In this document: positions 17,920 through 26,973 of the stretch, one piece after another
Position numbering within the stretch: position 1 is the stretch's first letter
Layout: each line of letters starts with the position of its first letter
Assembly (NCBI GenBank): GCA_005805375.1
Contig: SYMT01000528.1
Span: forward strand, 1 to 33,195
DNA: 33,195 nucleotides
Reading direction: 5' to 3'
Source: Actinomycetota bacterium
Lineage (GTDB): Bacteria; Armatimonadota; SYMT01
Program-made: the position numbers and the translations under genes
Notes under the pieces: model-generated
Databases searched by the model: none
The model's input: only the letters and a program-made list of their open reading frames with translations
Told to the model about the DNA's origin: nothing

Positions 17920-19281
17920 ATGGCAGGTCTGGCTGATGGGCTCCGGCGTCGTGAAGCGGAGGGGCGGCCGGTGCGGGTGGCCCTGGTGGGGGGCGGCAAG
18001 TTCGGGGGGATGTTCCTCGCCCAGGCACGACGCACGCCGGGCCTGCACATCGTCGGAGTATCCGACCTGCGCCCCGATCGGGTGCGGACCACATTGGAGC
18101 GTGTTGGGTGGCCCGTAGAGCAGTTCGCCGCCGAAGACGCCGAGTCGGCAATACGGCAGCGAACCACCTGGGTGACGGATGAGACATCCAACCTGCTCGC
18201 CGATCCTTCCGTCGAGGTGGTGGTCGAGGCCACCGGGGCCGCGGCAGCGGGAGCGGAGCATGCGGCGCAGGCAATCCGTCACGGCAAGCACGTGGTGATG
18301 GTCAACGTGGAGGCCGATGTACTCGCCGGACCGCTGCTGGCGCAGCAGGCACTACGCGCCGGTGTCCTCTACTCCCTCGCGTACGGCGATCAGCCGGCGC
18401 TCATCGTGGAACTGGTGGACTGGGCGCGCACGGCCGGATTCCCGGTCATCGCCGCGGGCAAGGGCACCAAGCATCTGCCGGAGTACCACCGTTCTACTCC
18501 CGAGACTGTGTGGGACTACTTCGGCATTCAGGAAGCAGAGGCAGTCGCATCCGGGATGAACCCGCAGATGTTCAATTCTTTCATTGACGGCACCAAGTCG
18601 GCGGTGGAGATGGCCGCCGTGGCCAACGCCACCGGGCTTGCTGCAGCTTCAGAGGGACTCACCTTTCCACCGTGCTCCGTGCCGGAGTTGCCCACGCAAC
18701 TCCGCCCGCGGTCCGACGGAGGACTGTTACAACACTCGGGCCAGGTCGAAGTCGTCTCCTGCGTCTACGCGGACGGGCGCCCGGTACCGCAAGATCTTCG
18801 CTGGGGCGTGTACGTCGTCTTCGCAGCGCCGGACGACCACATTCGGCAGTGTTTCGCGCAATATGGCCTCGTGACCGATCCGTCCGGACGCTACGCCGCG
18901 CTGCATCGGCCCTACCACCTTGTGGGCATGGAACTGGGCGTTTCGATCGCGAGTGTAGTTCTGCGTGGTGAGCCGACAGGATGCCCGATCGGCTTTCACG
19001 CAGATGTGGTCGCGATCGCCAAGCGGAACCTGCATCCCGGCGAGGTATTGGACGGAGAGGGCGGTTATACGGTCTACGGCGGGCTGTTGCCGGCGACTAT
19101 GTCACTCCGGCAGGGAGCGCTTCCGGCGGGGCTGGCCCACGGGGCCCGCATGGCGGCGCCGGTGAACGCGGGGGAAATCATACTGCGATCCGCAGTCCGC
19201 CTGGATGACTCTTCGACTGCCGTACGGCTGCGGAGGGAATTGGAGGAATCCGTGCCGGTGGGGCCCGCCGATGCACGCTGA
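17920..19281 (+). CDS. NAD(P)-binding homoserine-dehydrogenase-like oxidoreductase with C-terminal SAF-like region
   Basis: Rossmann VRVALVGGGKFGGMFLAQARRTPGLHIVGVSDLRPDR; VVVEATGAAAAGAEHAAQAIRHGKHVVMVNVEADVLAGPLL; C-terminal AIAKRNLHPGEVLDGEGGYTVYGGL is SAF-like. Confidence 0.83.
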   Translation: MAGLADGLRRREAEGRPVRVALVGGGKFGGMFLAQARRTPGLHIVGVSDLRPDRVRTTLERVGWPVEQFAAEDAESAIRQRTTWVTDETSNLLADPSVEVVVEATGAAAAGAEHAAQAIRHGKHVVMVNVEADVLAGPLLAQQALRAGVLYSLAYGDQPALIVELVDWARTAGFPVIAAGKGTKHLPEYHRSTPETVWDYFGIQEAEAVASGMNPQMFNSFIDGTKSAVEMAAVANATGLAAASEGLTFPPCSVPELPTQLRPRSDGGLLQHSGQVEVVSCVYADGRPVPQDLRWGVYVVFAAPDDHIRQCFAQYGLVTDPSGRYAALHRPYHLVGMELGVSIASVVLRGEPTGCPIGFHADVVAIAKRNLHPGEVLDGEGGYTVYGGLLPATMSLRQGALPAGLAHGARMAAPVNAGEIILRSAVRLDDSSTAVRLRRELEESVPVGPADAR

Positions 19282-19314
19282 AGGCGATCGGCGGGCCGTT
19301 GCGCGCCGATGGGC

Positions 19315-19740
19315 CTACTTGTGGGCCGCGTGACAGGACTTGCAGGAGCCGGTCATAGCCGTGAACGCCTCTCGAGCGCCGGAAGCATCCTTGGCGGCGA
19401 CCTTCTCCAGCAGAACCTTGCTGCAATTCTGCAGCGTGTCACACGCGCCTTTCCAGGTCGCGTCGGGACAGCGGCCGTCGGCCATCAGCGTGTGGCCGGA
19501 CTCATTCAGCAGGGCTGCCTTGGTCCCCGCCATTTCCCAGGCCTTGTCGTCGGCAGGGCCGGCACCCTGGAGCATCGCTCCGAGTTCCTTGCACTGCGGC
19601 CCTACAAGACCGCCCATGAGCTGCTTCGTGGTCAGCGGCCGGGTCTTGCCCTGCTTGACCTGAGCCTGGGACTGCGACCCGGCGAGCAGGGCGCCCGCCA
19701 GAACCGCGATCCCGAACAAACTTCCGATGAGCTTTCGCAT
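19315..19740 (-). CDS. Secreted cytochrome c (cytochrome c'-like), single C-terminal CxxCH
   Basis: Signal peptide MRKLIGSLFGIAVLAGALLAGSQSQA; heme motif CKSCH at the C-terminus (GSCKSCHAAHK). Confidence 0.8.
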   Translation of the reverse strand: MRKLIGSLFGIAVLAGALLAGSQSQAQVKQGKTRPLTTKQLMGGLVGPQCKELGAMLQGAGPADDKAWEMAGTKAALLNESGHTLMADGRCPDATWKGACDTLQNCSKVLLEKVAAKDASGAREAFTAMTGSCKSCHAAHK

Positions 19741-20009
19741 CGTTCCTTTCCTGATCCGTGCTGGTGGAGAATGGCTCCCCTGAGGCTACGACGGACCGGT
19801 GTAGCCCCTGCGTTGCATCGGCAGGGTCACATTCCGCATCCAGTAAACTGGATTCGCGTTCCGGGGAGGAACTCCTGCGTCGAATTCTAAATTTTTCGTC
19901 GCTGCAGGCAATGAGATATGGGGATCGAGGAGGAAGTCGGATCTCGGGAGAAGGAAGTGGTGACCGGTTTCCTCCACCATTCACCGTCATTCGTCCGCAC
20001 CGTCAAGCA

Positions 20010-21044
20010 TTGAAACTTGAAACCCGAACCGCGACACTAGACCGAGCGCTTTTCGTATCCGGCGTGCAACCGGTCGGGGCGACGTGGGCCCGCCTCGGAG
20101 TGCTGCACGGATACGGGGACCACATCGGCCGGTACGCGGAATTCATGGCCTGGATGGCGCGGCAGGGGGTTGCGTGCAGCGGTCTCGACTTTCGCGGGCA
20201 CGGCCGGAGCGCGGGCCGGCGGGGCGCCGTGCGGCGCTGGGACGACTATCTCGATGATCTGGACGCTTTTCTCCGCTGGGAAGCAGGGGATGCCGAACGG
20301 GAAGTCTCGCGGCCCGCTGCAACCGTGCGCTTGCCCGGTTTCGATTCCCCATCCTCGGTTTCCGCATCCGCGGAGACAGCTCGGCCACCGCTGTTTCTCC
20401 TGGGACACAGCCACGGAGGGCTGATCCTGGCGGCTGCCGTGCTGCGGGGCCGGGTGGCGCCGCCGGGCTGCATTTTCACGGCGCCCTATTTCCGGCAGAA
20501 GATGGTGGTGCCCAAGGCAAAGGAGGCGTTTGCGCGAGCGCTGGTGGCTCTCGTCCCCGACCTTCCGGTTCCGTCCGGGCTGAAAGACGAGTGGATGACC
20601 CGCGACCCGGAGAAGCTGGCCGACAGCCGCGCCGATACCCGCATCCTCCGCATCGCCACTCCCCGCTGGTTTTTTTCCGCGCGGCGGCTGCAGATGCAGG
20701 TGCTGGCCGCCGCCGACGGATTCCACCTCCCCTGTCTGATGTTTATGGGGGACGCGGATGAGGTCGCCGATCCGGCGGGCGCCCGTGAGTTTTGTGACGC
20801 GGCCGGATCGCTTGACAAGACCTACCGCGAGCTCCCGGGCGCATTCCACGAGCTCCTCCGCGATACCGGCCGCGAGCCGATCTTCGCAGAGATCCTTGCC
20901 TGGCTGAGAGCCCGCACCGGGATCAGGCCCGAGCCTCCGCCGGCGTCACCCGGCGCTGGCCGCCCGCACGGGCCGGTGCTACCTCGATCGTCGGCGCAGG
21001 TTCCCCCGCCTCGACCATCCGGCGCACCAGGCGCTCCCGCATGA
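20010..21044 (+). CDS. Alpha/beta hydrolase (lysophospholipase/monoacylglycerol lipase-like)
   Basis: GVLHGYGDHIGRYAEFMAWMARQGVACSGLDFRGHGRSAGRRG; nucleophile elbow LLGHSHGGLI; FMGDADEVADPAGAREF; GAFHELL. Start uncertain (TTG 20010 proposed; ORF opens at 19758). Confidence 0.82.
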   Translation: MKLETRTATLDRALFVSGVQPVGATWARLGVLHGYGDHIGRYAEFMAWMARQGVACSGLDFRGHGRSAGRRGAVRRWDDYLDDLDAFLRWEAGDAEREVSRPAATVRLPGFDSPSSVSASAETARPPLFLLGHSHGGLILAAAVLRGRVAPPGCIFTAPYFRQKMVVPKAKEAFARALVALVPDLPVPSGLKDEWMTRDPEKLADSRADTRILRIATPRWFFSARRLQMQVLAAADGFHLPCLMFMGDADEVADPAGAREFCDAAGSLDKTYRELPGAFHELLRDTGREPIFAEILAWLRARTGIRPEPPPASPGAGRPHGPVLPRSSAQVPPPRPSGAPGAPA

Positions 21045-22269
21045 CCCGTGCTGCTTCCTGGTGCGACTCCAGGCCGACAAGATTGGTCAGCTCGTACGGA
21101 TCCGAATGCAGATCATAGAGAAACTCTTCGGTGTAGGCGTCGGCGCCCGCATCGCGCGAGCCGTGGCACTGCGGGGCGTGCACGCCGTACTTCCACCGCC
21201 GCGTGCGTACGGCGCGGCCCACCTGTGACTCACTGATCTGGATGAAGACCTCTTCGGGCCACTCGGCCGATTGACGGTGTAGGAGAGGCATCAGTGAGCG
21301 CCCTTGCATCGCGGGCGGCACCGGCAGGCCGGCCGCATCCAGCAGCGTCGGGGGCAGGTCCACCAGGCTCACCAGTGATTGCACCTGTCCACCCCCGTCG
21401 AACCCCGGGCCCTGCAGCGCCGTCGGCACTCGGATGGACCCATCGTGCCCGGACCGCTTGTACTCCGCATTGCGCGTCTTGAAGTGGCAGCCGTGATCGG
21501 CAGTGAACAGGACGATGGTGCGATCGAGAATCTCCAGGCTGTGCAGTGCCTCCAGCAGGCGCCCAAGTGCTTCGTCGAGCCGCTTTACCATCCCCCAGTA
21601 GCCCCCGAGGTGCTGGAAGGTCGAGCCGCCCATCGCCGCCAGATCCGGCGGAGTCCAGCGTCCTGTATAGCGTTCGGCATACCCTTCCGGCGCAGGGTAG
21701 TCGTCTCGATGGTTCTGGTGGTGCGGCTCCAGGAACGAAAGGAACAGAAAGAAGGGGCGCTCCCGAGCAGTATCCACGAACCGGATCGCCGCATCCGTGA
21801 GCGCATCCACCCGGTAGCCGGGAAGGCGGACCGGACGGTTGTCGTTGTCAAACACGACGGTCCGGTAGGCATCGGAGGTGAATTCCAGCACGTTTGACGC
21901 CAGCCAGTACTCGTAGCCGCCGCGCTGGGATTCCGGCGCCGGCTCTTCAGATGCCAGGTGCCACTTGCCGATGTAGCCCGTCTGGTACCCCCCGTCCCGG
22001 AAGTGCCGGGCCAGTGTGGGCAGGTGATCGGGCAGTGGAATGCCATTTCGGAAGCAACCGTGCGTGGTCGCATAGAGCCCGGTCTGCAGCGAGGCCCGGG
22101 CAGGACCACAGACCGGCTGACAGGTGAAGGAGTGGTACAGGTGCGTCCCCCGACGCCCCATCCGGTCCAGATTTGGGGTGAGGTCGAGCGGATTCCCATG
22201 CAACCCGGTGCTGTCCCACCGCTGCTGATCGGTAAAGAAGACGATGACATTGGAGCCGGAATGCGGCAT
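20923..22269 (-). CDS. Sulfatase (type I, Cys-type formylglycine motif), no signal peptide seen
   Basis: NVIVFFTDQQRWDSTGLHGNPLDLTPNLDRMGRRGTHLYHSFTCQPVCGPARASLQTGLY; GYIGKWHLA; FTADHGCHF. Confidence 0.93.
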   Translation of the reverse strand: MPHSGSNVIVFFTDQQRWDSTGLHGNPLDLTPNLDRMGRRGTHLYHSFTCQPVCGPARASLQTGLYATTHGCFRNGIPLPDHLPTLARHFRDGGYQTGYIGKWHLASEEPAPESQRGGYEYWLASNVLEFTSDAYRTVVFDNDNRPVRLPGYRVDALTDAAIRFVDTARERPFFLFLSFLEPHHQNHRDDYPAPEGYAERYTGRWTPPDLAAMGGSTFQHLGGYWGMVKRLDEALGRLLEALHSLEILDRTIVLFTADHGCHFKTRNAEYKRSGHDGSIRVPTALQGPGFDGGGQVQSLVSLVDLPPTLLDAAGLPVPPAMQGRSLMPLLHRQSAEWPEEVFIQISESQVGRAVRTRRWKYGVHAPQCHGSRDAGADAYTEEFLYDLHSDPYELTNLVGLESHQEAARVMRERLVRRMVEAGEPAPTIEVAPARAGGQRRVTPAEARA

Positions 22270-22435
22270 CGGATACCCCCCGGAAGCTCGGCGACAGACG
22301 ATTCAATTTCCTTGCGGCAAGTGGGTCGTGCTCTCCTCCTGCGACAACGCAGGAAGATCGTCGGCCGAAGGCGAACTGTATGCATACTGTACCGTAGGGT
22401 CAGGTTATGCGCCTGCCCCGGGGAAGTTCCTTTTG

Positions 22436-22936
22436 ATGCCCGGACAGCCATGCGCTAAACACCCGAAGGAAATCACGCTGCTCCGCTGCAGCCGCTGCGA
22501 CATCGCGATTTGTCTGCGGTGTCGCGTAGAAACGCCGGCGGGGGGCCGGTGCCGCACGTGTGCCGGGAGTGGGCGCGTGGGTGCGCAGGGCGATGCTCGT
22601 GTGGCGCTGCGGGGGTTCCTCGCGGCAGTGGTAGTGGCCGTTCCGGCAGGTTGGCTGTTGCACCAGTTGCCGTTCGTGCTCATTTGCGTGCCGATCTACG
22701 CGTGGCTCGTGTCCGAAGCTGCCCTGCGCGCGGGACAGCGGGGCGCAGGGCGGAGCATGGAGTGGGCGGTGGGAGTTGCGGCAGCCATCGGCTGCCTGGG
22801 TGGCGGAGCGCTGGCCGGGGGGGCTGGGCCGGATGCCGGGTGGAGCATCCCGGAGCTTGGATTGGTGGACGCCTGGACGCTGGGTATGACCGTGGTGGCG
22901 GTAATCATCGCGGTCTCCCGCATCCGGTACTGGTAG
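22436..22936 (+). CDS. B-box-type zinc finger membrane protein
   Basis: CAKHPKEITLLRCSRCDIAICLRCRVETPAGGRCRTC followed by several hydrophobic segments. Confidence 0.72.
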   Translation: MPGQPCAKHPKEITLLRCSRCDIAICLRCRVETPAGGRCRTCAGSGRVGAQGDARVALRGFLAAVVVAVPAGWLLHQLPFVLICVPIYAWLVSEAALRAGQRGAGRSMEWAVGVAAAIGCLGGGALAGGAGPDAGWSIPELGLVDAWTLGMTVVAVIIAVSRIRYW

Positions 22937-22973
22937 TCGGCAGCACCTGGAGCCGGCGGAGGACGGAGCACGA

Positions 22974-23684
22974 ATGCGACTTCAGGCTAAAGAATTGCTG
23001 GCGCTGCAGGCGCTCGATACCGAGATTGGAAAGCTGCATGCGGAAGTGGGCACACTGGAAAAGGGTGAACGTGTAGAACGTGCGCTCGCACAGCGCCAGG
23101 CCCGCCTCGAGCAGGCTGCCGCGAAGGTGCATGCGCTGGAAGTGGACCAGCGGAACACCGAACTGGAATTGCGCAGCCTCGAGGAGAAGCGGCACGATGC
23201 TTCCCAGGTGCTGTACAGCGGACGGATCAAGAACCCGCGCGAGTTACAGGCGCTGGAACTGGAGGTCGTGAGCCTCGACCGGCAGCGCCAGCGCCTGGAC
23301 GAGACGATCCTGCGGCGCATGGATGAGCTGGAGACCGCCCGAAAGGCGGTGGAGACTGCCGCCGCTTCCGCCGAAGAGGCGGAGAAGGCACTGCGCGTGC
23401 TGCGCCGCCGTTACGAGCGCGACGTTGCTCGCATTGACGACGCCCTCGGCGAGAAACAGCCGGCGCGGGAGCGTCTGGCGGCCGAGATCGCTGCGGACAT
23501 CCTGCGCCGTTACGACGATCTCCGTCGCCGTAACCATAATGTGGGCGCAGTCCGGGTGGAGAACGGCGCCTGTGCTGGCTGCCGGATGAAAATCGGATCG
23601 GCGGTGATCCGACGATTGCTGGCCGCGGATCAGTACGTGTATTGTGAGAGCTGCAGCCGCTACCTGTTTCAGTCTGAAGAATGA
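22974..23684 (+). CDS. Coiled-coil zinc-ribbon protein (C4 zinc ribbon/CdsZ-like)
   Basis: N-terminal coiled coil (LLALQALDTEIGKLHAEVGTLEKGERVERALAQRQARLEQAAAKVHALE), SGRIKNPRELQALELEV, C-terminal CAGCRMKI...YCESCSRYL. Confidence 0.88.
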   Translation: MRLQAKELLALQALDTEIGKLHAEVGTLEKGERVERALAQRQARLEQAAAKVHALEVDQRNTELELRSLEEKRHDASQVLYSGRIKNPRELQALELEVVSLDRQRQRLDETILRRMDELETARKAVETAAASAEEAEKALRVLRRRYERDVARIDDALGEKQPARERLAAEIAADILRRYDDLRRRNHNVGAVRVENGACAGCRMKIGSAVIRRLLAADQYVYCESCSRYLFQSEE

Positions 23685-23690
23685 TCCGAC

Positions 23691-23722
23691 TTCGGATTTC
23701 GGGTTTCGGGTTTCGGGTTCGG
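23691..23722. repeat. Heptanucleotide tandem repeat (ttcgggt), about 4.5 copies
   Basis: ttcggat-ttcgggt-ttcgggt-ttcgggt-tcgg read directly. Confidence 0.9.
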
Positions 23723-23899
23723 CTGACGACGACCGGGACATTCGAGATTCGGTCCGATCGAGCCGCGAGCGACCGACGGCTCCTGAGAAGACGTGGGAGG
23801 GGAAAGGAAGGGGGAACGAGTCAGGCCCCCTCTTTCCTCACGCGTTCGTGTCTTTCCTGGCGCACCAAAACGAGCCCCATCGCACGGGGAGAGCGGAAA

Positions 23900-25264
23900 G
23901 TGGAAAGCAGAAGGCACACTGTTTTCTCTCCGGTCGTTTCTGTGTGTTCTGTTCTCCTCCTCTGGCCCGGCTGCGAGTCGTCCCTGGCGGCGACGGGGCC
24001 GGGAAGCGGCGGGCAGCCGGCACCCCGAGGACCGACGCTCCTCAGCGAGGCGCAGGCGGTTGAGGTGGCGCTCGGCGCGAATCCCGCGTTGGGAATTGCG
24101 AGGCACGAGCGAAACCTGGTGCGCCTCGACGTGGATCGGCAGCGCCCGGCGTTCCGCCCGGAGATCATCGCGACTGCATCACAGACATTTCAGTCACCGC
24201 GAGTGGACTTACCCGGTCCGCGGGATCGGGTCGTGCTGCCCAACTTCGCCTCGCGCGTCGGGATCTCGGTGCGGCAGCCGCTGTACCAGTTCGGGGTGGG
24301 TGATGCGGCTACCCGGCTGGCGGACGCGCGTGTTGCTGCGGCCGAGAGCGGATATCGGCGGGCCGAACTGGACGTCGTCCTCCAGACTCGGGAGGCTTAT
24401 CTGGATGTGCTGCGGGCAGAGCGGGGCACGGAGGTGGCGGCACGCAGCCACGAACTGGCTCGCGAGCAGTTGCGCATCACGCGCCTGCTGATCGAGCGGG
24501 GGCTCGCTGCTGCAGTGGACGCGCTGGAAGCGGAGCGGGGGCTCGCCGAGGCCGGCGCTGCAGCCGTTGGCGCCGAGAACGGTAGCCTTCTGGCCCGTGC
24601 CAATCTGAATCGGATGTTGGGGCGTGACCTGGAGGTGACTTTCCAGGTGCGCGAACCAGACCTGCTGCCGGCGATGCCGCCACCGCTGGCTGAACTCGTC
24701 GAGCAGGCCCGCCGGGGCCGGCCGGAAGTCACCGCGCTCCGACACCAGATGCAGGCGGCGGGAGCGGGCATCCGCCTGGCCAGGGCGTCGGGTAAGCCGC
24801 GTGTGGAGCTGGAGGCCGGGTATGCTCTCCAGACGCGCACCGCGCTGGCCCCATTCAGCGGCGTATCGGCTGCGATCCAGCTTACATTTCCTATCTGGGA
24901 CCGGTCGCTCCGCGCGTACACCGTCCGGGAGGCCGAAGAACGCCTGGCGCAGTTGAGCGACTCTCTCGTACAACTGGAATTGGGGATTTCACTCGAAATC
25001 CAGCAGCAGCGTCTGGCGGACGCCACGGCGCGGGCTCGTTCTCTGGCCGCCGACCGCGCCGTGGACCTGGCCCAAAAGGAGTACGAGATCAAGCGCCTTC
25101 GCCTGGAACTGGGGAGAGCACTGCAACTGGAGATGCTCAACGCCCGGCTGGAACTCACGCGGGTCTGGAACGAACAGGCTGCGGCGCGTTTCGATGTCCG
25201 GCTGGCGCGTGCCCGGCTGGAGCGGGCCGTAGGCGGTGCGCTTGCCGTCGTGCCGGAGGGGTGA
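23900..25264 (+). CDS. TolC-family outer membrane efflux protein
   Basis: LSEAQAVEVALGANPALGIARHERNLVRLDVDRQRPAFRPEIIATAS..., VRQPLYQFGVGDAATRLADARVAAAESGYRRAELDVVLQTREAYLDVLRAER. GTG 23900 proposed because upstream codons are repeat-derived; the ORF opens at 23681. Confidence 0.85.
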   Translation: MESRRHTVFSPVVSVCSVLLLWPGCESSLAATGPGSGGQPAPRGPTLLSEAQAVEVALGANPALGIARHERNLVRLDVDRQRPAFRPEIIATASQTFQSPRVDLPGPRDRVVLPNFASRVGISVRQPLYQFGVGDAATRLADARVAAAESGYRRAELDVVLQTREAYLDVLRAERGTEVAARSHELAREQLRITRLLIERGLAAAVDALEAERGLAEAGAAAVGAENGSLLARANLNRMLGRDLEVTFQVREPDLLPAMPPPLAELVEQARRGRPEVTALRHQMQAAGAGIRLARASGKPRVELEAGYALQTRTALAPFSGVSAAIQLTFPIWDRSLRAYTVREAEERLAQLSDSLVQLELGISLEIQQQRLADATARARSLAADRAVDLAQKEYEIKRLRLELGRALQLEMLNARLELTRVWNEQAAARFDVRLARARLERAVGGALAVVPEG

Positions 25265-26922
25265 TGACGGCTCGCACGCGGGTGCTGATTTTTGTTGGAG
25301 GCGTGGTACTGCTCATCGTGGGCCTCACGGCCCGCCCGCGCGGTGGGCCTGAAGTTGCCGCGCAAAGCCGACCGGAATCCGCGGTCTCCACCCGCCCGCG
25401 GGTGCGGGTCGCGCGCCTGGAAGCCCATTCGGCAAACCGCACCGTGCGGTTGACCGGAACCCTGCGAAGCGGCAGCGAAGCTGTCCTGTCGGCGAAGCTC
25501 GGCGGCCGGGTGCTTGGTGTGTTCTGCCGCGAAGGAGACACTGTGAGCCGGGGCCAGACTCTCGTGCGGTTCGACATCCGGGATGCGCGCGCGCAGGCCG
25601 ATCAGGCCCACGCGGCGACGCGCGCGGCAGGGGCGGCGCTGAGCAAGGCGCGAACCGGACGAACTCTGAAGGAGTTGGACGCAGAGCGGAGGATCCGCGC
25701 CGCGAAGCAGGGTCTGGAACAGGCTCGGCTGGCACTTCAAAAGGCGGAAGCGGGAGCGCGCGTGCAGACCGGCGCCTCCGATGCGGATGTGGCGCGCGCG
25801 CAGGCAGGACTTGATGCGACGCGGAGCGACCTCGCGCGGCTAAATGCAGGCGCCCCGGCCGCCGACCGCCGGCAGGCGGCCCTCGGTGTGACCGAGGCCG
25901 AGCGGGCAGTCGAGACAGCGACGCGAAATCTGGCCGACATCGAGTTGCTCTTCCGCAGCGGCGGAGCGCCGCGCATTCAACGGGACGAAGCGCGAGACGC
26001 GCAGCAGCGCGCGCGCGACGCGCTCTCGAAGGCGCGAGCCGGTCGGGACCGAGTGGAATCCGGTCCCACCCCGGAAGCAGTTGCCGCCGCCGAAGCGCAA
26101 ATCCGCGCTGCGGAGGCGGGCGTAGCCGCTGCAACGGCGGCGGCGGGACGACGCGAGTTGGACGCCGTTGACATCGCAGCCGCCCGGGCGCAGGTCCGCG
26201 CCGCAACAACCGCACTTGGTGATGCGATTGCTGCCCGCACCGAGGTGGAGTTGTCTCGCAGCGATGTCCGGGCCGCGGAGGCGGCCCTGGAGCAGGCGCG
26301 CGCCGGCTCCCAACTTGCCGAACGCCAGGTCGGCGAAGCGGCTATGGTGTCGCCGGTGGAAGGAGTGGTGCGGGCGGTGCGCATCCACGCAGGAGAACTC
26401 GCCGGACCGGGTCAGCCGCTCCTGGAAATCGTCGGGGCGAACGGCGTCTACCTCGAGGCGGCCTGTCCATCCCGCCTGTTGGCCGATCTGCGCGGCGGGC
26501 TTGGTGTGCGGATCTATCCCGAGGTGCAGCCCGGACTGGCTCTGGCAGGAGTGGTACGCTCCATCAGTTCGGTCGCCGGGCCGGACGGCCGCTCCTATCC
26601 GGTGCGTATTGATCTTGCGTCCGATCCGGCGGCGACTTCCGCCGCCCCCCTTCGTCCCGGCGGCTTCGCCCGCGCAGAAATCTCGGTGGAACGTCGCGAA
26701 CGCCCGGTCACCGCGCCGCTGGAAGCGCTCCAGGTCACCGATGGGAGGGCATCCCTCTGGGTGGTGGAGGGGGATCGGGTCCGCTCCGTGCCGGTGGATT
26801 CTCGCGTCGGGGCGAGCGGTCGCGCGATCGTGGTCGGCCCCGTGCTGGCCGGGCAGACCGTGATTCTGGCGCCCCCGCCCGGCTTGCGGGATGGAGACAG
26901 TGTGGTAGTGGTCAGCCGATAG
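25261..26922 (+). CDS. HlyD/MFP-family RND efflux periplasmic adaptor
   Basis: TM anchor, LGGRVLGVFCREGDTVSRGQTLVRFDIRDA, long coiled coil, MVSPVEGVVRAVRIHAGELAGPGQPLLEIV. Overlaps the TolC stop. Confidence 0.9.
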   Translation: MMTARTRVLIFVGGVVLLIVGLTARPRGGPEVAAQSRPESAVSTRPRVRVARLEAHSANRTVRLTGTLRSGSEAVLSAKLGGRVLGVFCREGDTVSRGQTLVRFDIRDARAQADQAHAATRAAGAALSKARTGRTLKELDAERRIRAAKQGLEQARLALQKAEAGARVQTGASDADVARAQAGLDATRSDLARLNAGAPAADRRQAALGVTEAERAVETATRNLADIELLFRSGGAPRIQRDEARDAQQRARDALSKARAGRDRVESGPTPEAVAAAEAQIRAAEAGVAAATAAAGRRELDAVDIAAARAQVRAATTALGDAIAARTEVELSRSDVRAAEAALEQARAGSQLAERQVGEAAMVSPVEGVVRAVRIHAGELAGPGQPLLEIVGANGVYLEAACPSRLLADLRGGLGVRIYPEVQPGLALAGVVRSISSVAGPDGRSYPVRIDLASDPAATSAAPLRPGGFARAEISVERRERPVTAPLEALQVTDGRASLWVVEGDRVRSVPVDSRVGASGRAIVVGPVLAGQTVILAPPPGLRDGDSVVVVSR

Positions 26923-26973
26923 TCGTCCGGAGCCGGTCCCTCATTTCTCCTTCCCGTCGTTCACGCCCAATCC

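Noticed and set aside
17449-18291. Minus-strand 280-aa ORF across the REP-like repeat
   Set aside because: Contains translated repeat peptide (EPAGCRRSRGCPGRPSRQDAGVPGG) and overlaps the real oxidoreductase start.
24397-25740. Minus-strand 447-aa ORF
   Set aside because: Antisense to TolC and HlyD genes; Ser/Arg/Ala-rich shadow ORF.
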